Shown here in pieces: positions 25,038 to 33,701 of a stretch of DNA of 64,000 nucleotides; position 1 is the stretch's first letter, and the number at the start of each line of letters is the position of its first letter. Made by a program: the position numbers and the translations under genes. The notes under the pieces were generated by a model. The model saw only the letters and a program-made list of their open reading frames with translations, did no database searches and was not told the DNA's origin. Origin of the DNA: Bacteroidales bacterium (GTDB taxonomy: Bacteria; Bacteroidota; Bacteroidia; Bacteroidales; Muribaculaceae); NCBI GenBank assembly GCA_900769345.1, contig CAAGGJ010000164.1, positions 1-64,000 of the forward strand, given 5' to 3'.

Positions 25038-25649
25038 ATGAAAATCAAATCGTTTATTTTGGCTGTGTGCGCACTTGCAGTGAGCATTCAAGCATCGGCT
25101 TTCGACCTTAACAGTCTTAAAAATCTCAATCTTGGCGGAGTTATCAACTCTCTCGTATCTACCGACAAGGTGGAAGTATCCGATCTCACAGGCACCTGGG
25201 TGGTTACCGGTCCGGCTGTAGTGTTCAAGAGCGAAAACTTGCTTCAAAAGGCAGGTGGAACTGCTGCCGAAGCCACTATCGAGAATAAAATGGCTCCATA
25301 TTTCGAACGCGCCGGCATTAACGGATTGCAACTAACCTTCGACGGCACCGAAAACTTCGTAATGACTCTAAACAACGGTCGCACCATCAACGGCACCGTC
25401 ACAAAGGGCACCACCGATGGCACTTTGATATTCAACTTCAGCGCCCTCGGTTCGTATAAGCTTCGTAGCGTTACAGCCTATGTCTCAAAAGGCACTCAAC
25501 TAAGCATCACTTTCGATATCAGCAAACTCAGCAACATCGTTTCTGCTGCTTCGAAGTTGACCAACAACAGCACCGTTTCTACCGTCTCATCGCTCCTCAG
25601 CTCTTACAAAGGCATCTACAGCGGCTTCAAATTGGAACGCAAAAACTAA
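25038..25649 (+). CDS. DUF4923 family secreted protein
   Basis: The 203-residue protein has a signal peptide (cleavage near IQASA, residue 20). The mature protein starts with a Leu/Asn-rich segment (FDLNSLKNLNLGGVINSL). The core DLTGTWVVTGPAVVFKSENL fits DUF4923, a beta-rich lipocalin-like family common in gut Bacteroidales. The central strands (LQLTFDGTENFVMTL, TDGTLIFNFSALGSYKL) resemble a calycin-type sheet. The function is unknown. It has its own promoter box and terminator, so it is a single-gene unit. Confidence 0.85.
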   Translation: MKIKSFILAVCALAVSIQASAFDLNSLKNLNLGGVINSLVSTDKVEVSDLTGTWVVTGPAVVFKSENLLQKAGGTAAEATIENKMAPYFERAGINGLQLTFDGTENFVMTLNNGRTINGTVTKGTTDGTLIFNFSALGSYKLRSVTAYVSKGTQLSITFDISKLSNIVSAASKLTNNSTVSTVSSLLSSYKGIYSGFKLERKN

Positions 25650-25681
25650 TCCGTCGCGATAAGATTATTCACAAAATACCC

Positions 25682-25725
25682 AAAAACAGACCTCGCTCAA
25701 CACAAGTCCTGCGAGGTCTGTTTTT
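25682..25725. terminator. Bidirectional terminator after the DUF4923 gene
   Basis: A 15-bp stem (25682-25696 with 25711-25725, core cagacctcgc) provides a T-run on each strand. It serves the convergent genes 25038-25649 and 25745-27358. Confidence 0.9.
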
Positions 25726-25744
25726 TACGATTATTTTTGCGTGA

Positions 25745-27358
25745 TTAAAACTTCTGTTCGTCGATTACATTACCCTCGGCATCGATTACTCGCCAATGAG
25801 TGATATTGCGAGCTTCCGACGACAATACGATACCACACTTCGTGACCCTACGCCCATCCGATTGGTATGGTATGGCATAGCCCTTACTATCGATTTGCGA
25901 CAAAGCGCCATCCACCGTGTCGTCAACCTTAAGTTCGAGCACAAATATATCGTGCTTGGTCTTTATCACCACATCAGCCCGGCCAAGTATGCTCTTAACC
26001 TCAGTATCGACAGTAGAATTCAGCATCGAAAACACCATATAAATCAGCAATTTATAGAAGCTTTCGCGACTATTCTTACTATCCCACTCTTGCTTGGTTA
26101 TAATATCGTATGGTATTTTGGCAATATACGCCCGCAAGGCAGTGAGAGCTCCCGAGATATTACCCATATGCAACGCATCGGTCATATCGAACACCAAACT
26201 ATTGCTCTCAGCAGTAGTTTGCTTCAATATCAGTGGCATTAAACCGTTCACCATACCCTGTCTCACCTCATAATTGGGGAAATGAAGAGTATATGATCTC
26301 TGCAGCATATTATATGAAGCGATGGTGAGATATCCACTCTGATAAAGTAATGGCATAGGTGTTTGAGCGCCCTCGCAGGGTACATTAAATTCATTCTCTC
26401 CCACTCTGACACCATCATACTCCAGCGGATTAAAGTCGGGATAATGGCGCAAATGATCTATTAGCGATGCCGTAGTACCCGAATCGAACCAATATTGACG
26501 TATTTCGTTATTATTAAGCGCATTCAGCAAACTGAACGGTGCATACACATCCCTACTATTCTTCGAAAAATGATAACCATCGTAGTTTCTTTTGAGCAAA
26601 GCATACGCCTCCTCTACGGTTATCTGCAGATTTCGTGCAAATTCCTCCACACATGGACGCAATGTGCTATTGAGCTCCTCTTGAGTAATGCCGCAAATGC
26701 CCGAATACTCATCGAGCATCGATATTTGATACAGATTGTTCAACTCCGAGAAAATGCTGAGTTGAGAGTACTTGGTAACACCCGTGATAAACACAAATCT
26801 CAAATATGCGCCCTCATCCTTAAGAACTTGATAAAACTCGCGAAGCATGGTTCGCATAGCCTCAAGCGGTTCGGGGTCATACATCAGTCGCATTATGGGA
26901 GAGTCGTATTCGTCGAGAATCACCACCGCTTTCTCTCCGGTTTTCTCACAGGCTCTATGTATCAAGTCTCTCAATCTACCTCCGGGCGTAACTCCATAGA
27001 CAGATTCGCCATAAAAGGCTTCATATCCGCTTAGCAATGCCTCAAGCTTGCCTCTCGCCTCGGCTATAGTGCAATTTTTGAGCCCGCTCATAGAGAAATG
27101 AAGCACCGGATAGCGCCGCCACTCCTTCTCAAACTGCGTTATCTTCAAGCCCTCGAAGAGTTCCTTCTGTCCCTGAAAATATGCCTTAAACGTATTGCAA
27201 AGCAGCGACTTACCGAATCGGCGAGGCCGCGCAAGAAACACATACTGATATCGCTCGACAAGGTCATAAACCATATCGGTCTTGTCGACGTAAACCTTAC
27301 CTTGCTCGCGTATCAGCTGAAACTGGTCGGTATCTACCGGATATCTAAATCTTCTCAT
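25745..27358 (-). CDS. AAA-ATPase-like protein with PD-(D/E)XK nuclease domain
   Basis: The 537-residue protein has an N-terminal AAA-ATPase-like domain (PF09820 type). The P-loop-like motif is RPRRFGKSLL (Lys at about 50), the Walker B is VVILDEYDSPIM (Asp 149, Glu 150), and the sensor-like segment is FVFITGVTKYSQLSIFSELN. The C-terminal domain (about 400-520) contains IFVLELKVDDTVDGALSQI, the hallmark of the PDDEXK_9 nuclease-like domain. These paired-domain proteins are multicopy in gut Bacteroidales and often vary between strains. Their role is unproven, with mobile-element or defence links suggested. A near-consensus promoter box (minus strand TAACTTTA) lies about 30 bp upstream. Confidence 0.9.
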   Translation of the reverse strand: MRRFRYPVDTDQFQLIREQGKVYVDKTDMVYDLVERYQYVFLARPRRFGKSLLCNTFKAYFQGQKELFEGLKITQFEKEWRRYPVLHFSMSGLKNCTIAEARGKLEALLSGYEAFYGESVYGVTPGGRLRDLIHRACEKTGEKAVVILDEYDSPIMRLMYDPEPLEAMRTMLREFYQVLKDEGAYLRFVFITGVTKYSQLSIFSELNNLYQISMLDEYSGICGITQEELNSTLRPCVEEFARNLQITVEEAYALLKRNYDGYHFSKNSRDVYAPFSLLNALNNNEIRQYWFDSGTTASLIDHLRHYPDFNPLEYDGVRVGENEFNVPCEGAQTPMPLLYQSGYLTIASYNMLQRSYTLHFPNYEVRQGMVNGLMPLILKQTTAESNSLVFDMTDALHMGNISGALTALRAYIAKIPYDIITKQEWDSKNSRESFYKLLIYMVFSMLNSTVDTEVKSILGRADVVIKTKHDIFVLELKVDDTVDGALSQIDSKGYAIPYQSDGRRVTKCGIVLSSEARNITHWRVIDAEGNVIDEQKF

Positions 27359-27557
27359 AGTGCTGCCCTTTATAACATTATCATTTTGTAAAGTTAATGA
27401 TTTTGCCGAACATTTTCAGTATTTTTCGATTTTTATTGATTTGCATACCATTTTTCAAGTATTTTCAAGTATAATACATTATATTGCTGTCCGACAAAAA
27501 TTTTTTGAGCGAATGAAATAGTGTAGCGTTTTATTCAATAAATACGTTGTACTGCAT

Positions 27558-27700
27558 AAAATAGCATATATTTTGTGCAATATATTTTTCTAATTGAAGA
27601 AAATATTATAATTAATCTTGTCATCGTCACTAATAACGACAAGCGTACGGTCGAAAAAGATGGTTATAAGATAGATGTAGTACCCATCTCAGAATTTTGA
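27558..27700 (+). pseudogene. Possible C-terminal remnant of an ATP-binding protein
   Basis: An open stretch with no start codon ends at TGA 27698-27700. Its last residues read NLVIVTNNDKRTVEKDGYKI followed by DVVPISEF. This looks like the closing strand pair of AAA_14/DUF4143-type ATPases, which end in a hydrophobic strand, a charged turn and a short '-VIP-' tail. Upstream, the frame is closed by stops within about 50 codons, so at most a fragment survives. Family assignment is tentative. Confidence 0.35.
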
Positions 27701-27994
27701 CGGTATGTATGTCCTAATATTTAGCATAAAGTAGGAAGGCGTTGCTAAAGCGGACAGCACTTAGTAATCCTTAAAATATAGATTTTAGGAGAATAGCCAC
27801 AAAAAACAGATATTGCTTTGCATCGCCTGATTTTTGGGTGACGCAATGACGAAGCCTGAAAACATATTCTGCTCATAGCAAAGTAATCGAGGTGGTGGGG
27901 CTCCAACAAATGGAATCCGCCCATCTATATTACCCGAGAAAGAAGCCTACTTTTCAAATATCTCAAAGTGTAAACAAATACAACGTCAATAACG

Positions 27995-28027
27995 AAAAAA
28001 CCTGGCGCTCCTTCACGGAGAACCAGG
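27995..28027 (-). terminator. Terminator after 28090-28653
   Basis: cctgg (28001-28005) pairs with ccagg (28023-28027), and ctcc (28008-28011) pairs with ggag (28017-28020). On the minus strand six T follow (complement of 27995-28000). Confidence 0.75.
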
Positions 28028-28089
28028 CCGTCGATTGTTTTTTGTTAAACAAATCGTGGATAAACAAATAGAGTAGGTTAAAGCAGACG

Positions 28090-28653
28090 TCAGCGTCGGA
28101 GTGATTTTGCCACACGCTGCTCGTCCTTGCGATCGTAGTTGTTAACCGAGTCACCGGTTTCTTTAAACGCTACCGGCACACTGAGTTTCCAGGTGCCATC
28201 AATGCGTCGTGGATTTAACTTATAATCGATATAGTTCGGCCGATTGTCGCCGGGTTGTTTCACAAACATTTCCACGCGAACTGTCACCTCGGTATCTTCC
28301 TCGCCGTACATACGCAAGTCGGTGATATAATAGTCGTAAACAGGCACGCTATTATACACTATCATCACCTGACGGCGTTCGTCGTCCGACAATGCCATTG
28401 AGCCATCGTCCTTTTCGCTGTAGAGCATACCGAGTGCCGCATCAAACTCCTTATCTTGCAATGCCCTAAAATAAGCCAGTGCAAGATTTTTGACAGCTGT
28501 AGTATCGGCAGCCGTACGCTCCATAGTGTCGTCCATACGGCTGTGTTGGATGCTGTCTGGATCTACGCCTTGCTTATCGCTGCTGCCGCTGTGACATGCT
28601 GCCATCAGCAGTAGCATGGGCAATATTATATATGTTAGTTTTATGTACTTCAT
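28090..28653 (-). CDS. Small lipoprotein, NTF2/SnoaL-like fold suspected
   Basis: I place the start at the ATG at 28653, which gives 187 residues beginning MKYIKLTYIILPMLLLMAAC, a clear lipoprotein signal. A longer reading from 28734 would translate through the terminator hairpin of the upstream gene and is rejected. The mature part has a Ser/Asp/Gln-rich linker. It is followed by a domain with ALAYFRALQDKEFDAALGML and later beta strands (TVRVEMFV, WKLSVPVAF), suggestive of the NTF2-like DUF4878/SnoaL class. The function is unknown. It lies 132 bp downstream of the large coiled-coil lipoprotein and is separated from it by a terminator. Confidence 0.7.
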   Translation of the reverse strand: MKYIKLTYIILPMLLLMAACHSGSSDKQGVDPDSIQHSRMDDTMERTAADTTAVKNLALAYFRALQDKEFDAALGMLYSEKDDGSMALSDDERRQVMIVYNSVPVYDYYITDLRMYGEEDTEVTVRVEMFVKQPGDNRPNYIDYKLNPRRIDGTWKLSVPVAFKETGDSVNNYDRKDEQRVAKSLRR

Positions 28654-28702
28654 CCTATTAGTAGTATAATCCGGTTTATCCAATAATATCTTGATGATGA
28701 AA

Positions 28703-28736
28703 GAACGGGGTCGCGCTCTATTTTGCGGCCCCATTC
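28703..28736 (-). terminator. Terminator after the 1171-residue lipoprotein gene
   Basis: A 12-bp stem with G-U pairs (gaacggggtcgc at 28703-28714 with gcggccccattc at 28725-28736) is followed on the minus strand by tttc. Confidence 0.7.
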
Positions 28737-28785
28737 TATTATTTGGTTCATCATTAGCACTGCGTCACTGCAGTGATGTGTGCGA

Positions 28786-31700
28786 TTAGTGCTTGTTGAT
28801 GCGTACTTTTACCTTAACGGTTTCCTTACCCCACTTGTGCTCGATAGATACCGGTACGTAGATATCGTATGGCATCTGAGTCAAGTTACCAGAGTTCTGA
28901 TATTCGAGGTCACCGTTTTCGTTTACGATTACAGCCACGTTGGTTGGCAACTGACCTTCTGAATAACCGTCCTTGTGGATGATGTTTACACCGTCTTCCC
29001 ACAAGCTGGTAGTTACCTTAGCTACCTTAACGCCATTTACTTCTTCGTATTCGAAGTTGCAGTATTCTACGTTGTAGAAGCTCCAGAATTTATTACCTTG
29101 TTTCAATTCCACTTTCTCACCCTGCCAGTCGGTAATGGTGATAAGTTCCGCAAATTTGAGAATTTGACTATCGTGGAGTGCGTCTGTCCAAGATTTACCA
29201 TCATTACCTGCAATATGCAATGGCTTAACGAATTGTACGGCATACTTACCGATGTTCATTTCATCCGACAACTCACCGTCTACGATAACGCTAATAGGCA
29301 ATGTTGCGTTCAACTTAAATTCAGGCTTAACAGCATCGGCTGATTCACAACCTTCGATATAAGTGCGAGCTACGTCAACACCCCAGTTGCCACGTACACC
29401 GATTTCTGTGTAATCTACAGCATTGGTGATAGTATTATCTGCCTTGTTTGCTTCAGCTACTTCAGGCAAGTAGTATTCGAGAGCTTTTTCGCGTTCTGTT
29501 TCTACCATGTAGTCAACTTCAGGCTTAACCCACTGGAATCCGTAACCCTTAGCCAACCACTTATCGATATCGGCTATTGTGCTGAGCACTTCGCCTTCGG
29601 CATCAGTTACCTTAACCTTAGGAGCAGTTGCATCTGAATTCATGTTGAAGCCGTCGTATACATTGAATACATACTTAGTGGTTGCGTTTTTACCATATTG
29701 AGTAGAGATTAGTGATGGGTTAGCCATGATAACACCTTCGTCTACTTGCTTAGGATCTGAAGCATTGGCAATACCTGCTATACCACCTACCCATGGAGTT
29801 TCGAGATAACCGATAGTGTAGTATGGGCGCTTGATAATCATTGTGAAGTCGATAGTCAATTCGTCACCGTTATTGCTCTTGAACTTAACTGTAGCAGTAG
29901 TTTCACGTTTGCTCTTATAGTTATTAGCTACGCCACCAAGCTCGGTGTTAGCCCATACCTTTGTTGCCTTCCAAGTAGGCTGATTCTTATCAACTGGGAT
30001 AGTCAAAGCATAGTTACCATCAGCGTCAAACTTGAACCAGCTTGCATCTACGCGATTGCCTTCTGACTCAACAGCCATTGTCCAATTATCTTCATTTAGC
30101 AATTCATCTTTTGTAATACCAAGAACTTTATAGAACTTTTCAGTAAGTTCATCAACGCCGAGGTTCATAGTCATTGCATTTGGTTCGCTCGAAAGAACGA
30201 GAGTAGCCTCAGCAGCAAGCTTAACCACTACATTACCACCAATCTTAAGACGGAAGTAAGATTCGGTAACTACTTGTTCGCCATCCATTACGCGGCAACG
30301 AACAACCGGAGTGCGGCCCTTAGCTGCTGTAGCGTTTTCGAATGTTACCACACCTTCTGGAGTAACTTCCTTGAGGTATTGCATGTGGTCTTGAGAAGAA
30401 CCTTCTGGCTTGTATTCGCGTGCCGGCTTGTCAAATGTTACAGTGAAGCCTGCACGTTCGAGGTCTGCCTTAGTCCAAACGGTGCTTGTTTGGTCAGCAT
30501 GTTGCATAATCACGCATACTGAGTCAGCAAGGTTGATTTCGCCTGCCATTGGCACTTCTACTTGATAGATAGTAGTTTCTTCGTTGGCTTGACGTGGATC
30601 GCTGAATGCATTGATGCTGTCAGGGTTCATATAGATTGGGCGAGCCGAAGTAGCTACTTTGCCTTCGAGTGCGCTACCTACAAAGAACTTAACAGTTTCG
30701 GCAGTTGAGCGAACTTGTGCATAGTCAGAATATACATAAGCTTCAGTTTCGCCCTTAGCAAGAGCTGCGCCCTTCAACGGCATCTGCAAGCATACGATAT
30801 CTACAACGTCGCCTTCACCATCACGCAATTTGTCAACCATTTGCTTAACCTTGAACTTGAGTACGCTACCGTTCTCGATAGTCCAGCTGTCGGCGATAGG
30901 AGCAATCACTTCTTCACCTGCGCGTGTGATAGCTGTGCTGCACATAAACTTCATAGCAGCCAAGTCAAGAGTGCTTTCGTCAACGCCGCTTGGGTTGAGA
31001 CGATAATTAACTTCTGTATCGAGAGCCTTATAGATAGTTCCAGCTTCCAATGCATCACCTTCGCCTTCTACGATTGCTTCAGCAAGCACACCTTCTTCGT
31101 TGTTGATTTGTGGAACATATTCGAAGTTTTCGAACAAGATAGTTTCGATACCACCAATGAAGTAGTTAGGTATGTATTGCATGCTGGTAAGACGCTTCAT
31201 CACCAAAGTGTGGATAGTGCTCAAATCAGCGCTAACTATATTTTCGACAGACTTCTTAAGTTCGGTCAACTCGGTCTTAAGACCTTCTATGCTCTTAGAA
31301 TTATCGCCAATAAGTTTGTTAGCTGCTTCGATATCTTCACCAAGCTTCTTAGCATCTTTCACCAATTGTTCGATAGTTTTACCTTGTTGATCCACAGCTT
31401 CCTTAAGTGCAGGATAAGTCTGGCTGAGGTCGGCAAGGAGGTCGGCATACTTAGCGAGAGCATCTATCTGCACTTGCAAGTCAGCCTTAGCCTTAGCTAT
31501 CTGATATTTAATAGAGCCTTCGGTATTCTCATCGGCATTCAAAATACCGAGTTTTTCTTGAATACCATCGATGCGAGCACCTAAAAGCACGCTCAATGCT
31601 TTAATTTCCTGATCGGTATAACCCTTACCGGCTTCGATAGCAGCATTGATGTCGGCAGTAACTTGGGCATATTGCTTAGCAAGTTCTTCGCTAATCTTGG

Positions 31701-32301
31701 CAGCAATCTCGGCAGTGATTTGCTCGTGAAGCTTAGCTATTTCGGCATCGGTGTAAGCATTACCGGCCTTCTCAGCTTCTGCGATTTTGTCAAGAATAGT
31801 AGAAGTGAGCAGCGCAATTTGAGCATCGGTGTAACCATTAGCTTCGGCTTGAGCAGTAGCAATGGCAGCAATCATCTCGTTGCGCAAAGCAGCCATATTT
31901 TCTGTGCAAGCATTCTTGCACTCCAAGATAGCAGCCTCAATCAACTTCTTAGCTTCTTCGATAGCTTCGGCTTTGGCAGTAGCAGCGGCAGCCTTAGCTT
32001 CTTCCTTAGCCACCTTATCGGCATATGCCTTAGCCTCATCGAGTGCGCCGGCGGCTTGAGCCTCGGCATACTTCTTTGCAGCCTCTTCTGCGGCTGCGGC
32101 TGCAGTGGCTGCATCCTTTTTAGCCTGCTCCAATGCTGTCTGCAATGCTGCAAGCTGCTCATTAAAGGTAGCCTTATCCGACTTTATTTGCTCGTTGATT
32201 TGGTCGATGTCGTCATCGTAGTCGTTACAAGAAACCATACCAACCGAGCTTGCCATCGTCAAAGCTCCAATCATAAAGAAATTCAAAAACTTTTTCTTCA
32301 T
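28786..32301 (-). CDS. Very large coiled-coil surface lipoprotein of unknown function
   Basis: The 1171-residue lipoprotein has a signal MASSVGMVSC followed by NDYDDD, a strong surface-export pattern. Residues about 30-360 are a continuous, Ala/Glu/Lys-rich coiled coil. Within it the motif (N/K)xYTDxxIxxL recurs three times (NGYTDAQIALL, NAYTDAEIAKL, KGYTDQEIKAL), as in stalks of trimeric fibrous proteins. A leucine-rich helix pair ends the stalk (about 330-365). The remaining ~800 residues are beta-rich domains without a family I can name, ending VKVKVRINKH. The gene has its own promoter box, a long leader (about 145 nt) and a terminator. A surface fibre or adhesin/S-layer-like role is inference. 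Confidence 0.75.
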   Translation of the reverse strand: MKKKFLNFFMIGALTMASSVGMVSCNDYDDDIDQINEQIKSDKATFNEQLAALQTALEQAKKDAATAAAAAEEAAKKYAEAQAAGALDEAKAYADKVAKEEAKAAAATAKAEAIEEAKKLIEAAILECKNACTENMAALRNEMIAAIATAQAEANGYTDAQIALLTSTILDKIAEAEKAGNAYTDAEIAKLHEQITAEIAAKISEELAKQYAQVTADINAAIEAGKGYTDQEIKALSVLLGARIDGIQEKLGILNADENTEGSIKYQIAKAKADLQVQIDALAKYADLLADLSQTYPALKEAVDQQGKTIEQLVKDAKKLGEDIEAANKLIGDNSKSIEGLKTELTELKKSVENIVSADLSTIHTLVMKRLTSMQYIPNYFIGGIETILFENFEYVPQINNEEGVLAEAIVEGEGDALEAGTIYKALDTEVNYRLNPSGVDESTLDLAAMKFMCSTAITRAGEEVIAPIADSWTIENGSVLKFKVKQMVDKLRDGEGDVVDIVCLQMPLKGAALAKGETEAYVYSDYAQVRSTAETVKFFVGSALEGKVATSARPIYMNPDSINAFSDPRQANEETTIYQVEVPMAGEINLADSVCVIMQHADQTSTVWTKADLERAGFTVTFDKPAREYKPEGSSQDHMQYLKEVTPEGVVTFENATAAKGRTPVVRCRVMDGEQVVTESYFRLKIGGNVVVKLAAEATLVLSSEPNAMTMNLGVDELTEKFYKVLGITKDELLNEDNWTMAVESEGNRVDASWFKFDADGNYALTIPVDKNQPTWKATKVWANTELGGVANNYKSKRETTATVKFKSNNGDELTIDFTMIIKRPYYTIGYLETPWVGGIAGIANASDPKQVDEGVIMANPSLISTQYGKNATTKYVFNVYDGFNMNSDATAPKVKVTDAEGEVLSTIADIDKWLAKGYGFQWVKPEVDYMVETEREKALEYYLPEVAEANKADNTITNAVDYTEIGVRGNWGVDVARTYIEGCESADAVKPEFKLNATLPISVIVDGELSDEMNIGKYAVQFVKPLHIAGNDGKSWTDALHDSQILKFAELITITDWQGEKVELKQGNKFWSFYNVEYCNFEYEEVNGVKVAKVTTSLWEDGVNIIHKDGYSEGQLPTNVAVIVNENGDLEYQNSGNLTQMPYDIYVPVSIEHKWGKETVKVKVRINKH

Positions 32302-32462
32302 TTTTTAGGTTTTTAAGTTAATAAAATAAACTATGTTATCACAAAAATTATTCTAACAAATAATGCTGTCGCAACGCATAATTATCCCGTTCTCCAAAGC
32401 TCAATTTCGGCCTTGAAAAGACGCTTTATTCGTCGCCACAATCTATATTGCTTGCAAAATTA
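32302..32462 (-). promoter_or_regulatory. Promoter box and long leader of the 1171-residue lipoprotein gene
   Basis: The minus strand reads TAATTTTG at 32455-32462. The start codon is at 32301, giving a leader near 145 nt. That is longer than most leaders in this window. It contains a short hairpin (gacg...cgtc). The leader may control expression post-transcriptionally, but no known riboswitch is recognised. Confidence 0.45.
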
Positions 32463-32474
32463 AGTTAAGAAAAT

Positions 32475-32861
32475 CTACTCCTTGTTAGGATTAATGTCAG
32501 ATGTTTTTACACTTTCGTCGGTATTCTTTACACTATCTTTTTCCTCGTCGGATGCAATTTTCAACCTCAAAGTCACTTCGTTGTTTATTAGCATTTTAGC
32601 ATCCACTTTCACTTCCACCACATTGCACTCCACCGGCAATTCGGCATAATAGACATTGCCTATAAAATCGTAGTCGAGCATCTCCGATATCAGTATCAGT
32701 CGGTCGATGTCGATGGTTTTGCCCGATAGTATTCCATAAAGCGCCGGACGCGACACATGTATCAGTTTGGCGAAATGTGTATACGACATTCCGCTGCTAT
32801 CGAGTCGCTGCTTTATCAGCTGACCGATGTTAATCTTGTGTACATCCTTAAATCGTGCCAT
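32475..32861 (-). CDS. Helix-turn-helix (XRE-type) regulator
   Basis: I place the start at the ATG at 32861 (128 residues, MARFKDVHKI...). The longer frame from 33266 runs through the terminator and the structured RNA upstream and is not credible. The N-terminal 65 residues form a helix-turn-helix: IGQLIKQRLDSSGMSYTHFA then LIHVSRPALYGILSGKTIDI. They are followed by a short beta segment (VECNVVEVKVDAKMLINN) and an acidic, Ser/Lys-rich tail (about 100-128). Proteins like this are common small regulators in Bacteroidales. Target genes are not indicated, but a perfect short palindrome in its own leader (32911-32926) could be an autoregulatory site. Its stop lies only about 13 bp from the promoter box of the coiled-coil lipoprotein gene. 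Confidence 0.8.
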   Translation of the reverse strand: MARFKDVHKINIGQLIKQRLDSSGMSYTHFAKLIHVSRPALYGILSGKTIDIDRLILISEMLDYDFIGNVYYAELPVECNVVEVKVDAKMLINNEVTLRLKIASDEEKDSVKNTDESVKTSDINPNKE

Positions 32862-32910
32862 CGTGTAACCATGCTGCTTCTCGCAGGGATTGTTGCTCCG
32901 GGCTGCATGT

Positions 32911-32926
32911 AGGCTGTCCACAGCCT
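32911..32926. promoter_or_regulatory. Palindrome in the leader of the HTH gene
   Basis: aggctgt-cc-acagcct is a perfect 7+7 inverted repeat, 50-65 bp before the HTH start codon. It may be an operator for the HTH protein or a leader hairpin. Confidence 0.4.
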
Positions 32927-33007
32927 CACCCGACTTTGTCGCTCCCTCCGGCGCTCCACAATTTTTTCGGTTAATAACAATATTAATATACTCGTTAAAA
33001 ACCGACA

Positions 33008-33436
33008 TAAAAAAAGCGTGAACCGAAACCATTGTCCAGTTCACACTCTGGGGCCGTGAGATTGCCTTACCGCTGAATGAACAACAGTATAGTCCACGCC
33101 CCATGCAGCCTGTATAGAAATGTACGCCAAACCACATCGCAAGCATGAGGGCATACCTCGGGCTGCCCTGCCTACAATGATGGCTTGCGACACGTCTCAA
33201 CATGTCACACACGATGAGGACATCTACCATTGCTATGTTCGCGGGGCGGTTTTTGAAATTTCTCACGTTTCAGAGTGCTCCTTAGAACTTAGCGTCTATA
33301 GTAAACGCCTTAAATATGTCAGTAATCACTTTGGCTATTTCGCCTCCGAAAAAGCTATCGCTGCGATAGTTAAATTAGCCATTTTGCCCGAAAAGTTCTA
33401 CACAAAAGGCTTATTTCTTGTCACAACTCCCGTGAT
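33008..33436 (-). ncRNA. Probable structured non-coding RNA gene
   Basis: A minus-strand unit has a promoter box (TATCTTTG, complement of 33443-33450) and an intrinsic terminator (33009-33044), but no credible protein. Between them are several perfect or G-U hairpins: gcttgcg/cgcaagc (33183-33189 with 33138-33144) enclosing agggca/tgccct (33148-33153 with 33164-33169); gacacgt/acatgtc (33189-33195 with 33200-33206); and a closing helix ggggcg/cgcccc (33243-33248 with 33097-33102). If transcription starts at the box, the RNA is about 430 nt. The densest structure is 33097-33248. I do not see tmRNA, RNase P or SRP signatures. A 6S-like RNA is possible from the closed rod-like layout but unproven. 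Confidence 0.6.
33009..33044 (-). terminator. Terminator of the structured RNA gene
   Basis: gtgaac (33018-33023) pairs with gttcac (33039-33044). On the minus strand this is followed by GC and seven T (complement of 33009-33015). Confidence 0.85.
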
Positions 33437-33701
33437 TTGCGACAAAGATAGTCATTTTTTAAGCATATTTGCATTTCATATCGAAAAAAAGCACGCCCCA
33501 TTTTGGTTTTTTGTAACCTTTTTGTTCAAATTGCCGTCTCAGCTGATAATTTTATGTCAACACCAAGCGGCATCCTTACTGAACTTTCGTTAAGGCCGTC
33601 CAAACGATAAAAATATTTTTTGTCTTTTGGGCTGCTCTATCAGCTTATTTTATTAATTTTGAATTCCACTTATTTCAAACCAACTTTCTAAATATCGAAA
33701 T
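33437..33701. other. Intergenic region between the RNA gene and 33702
   Basis: It carries the minus-strand promoter box of the RNA gene (33443-33450). The rest is AT-rich, with no recognisable plus-strand TAnnTTTG box close to 33702. Confidence 0.45.

Larger units (their letters stand above)
27359..28089. other. 731-bp AT-rich region with a possible gene remnant
   Basis: There is no complete gene. It has an AT-rich part with a repeated tttcaagtat motif (about 27452-27475), a C-terminal-like coding fragment (27558-27700), and the minus-strand terminator at 27995-28027. The remainder shows nothing I can name. Confidence 0.5.

Noticed and set aside
27484..27760. 9-bp inverted repeat tgctgtccg / cggacagca about 265 bp apart, as a possible second MITE
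   Set aside because: There is no target duplication and no extended similarity at the ends. A 9-bp match over this distance is expected fairly often by chance.
28654..28734. Longer start of the small lipoprotein gene at 28734
   Set aside because: The extra 27 residues are encoded by the terminator hairpin of the upstream gene and would destroy the lipoprotein signal that begins at 28653.
32862..33266. N-terminal extension of the HTH gene to 33266 (263 residues)
   Set aside because: It runs through an intrinsic terminator and the hairpins of the structured RNA, and its residues look unlike a protein. The HTH domain starts cleanly at the ATG at 32861.
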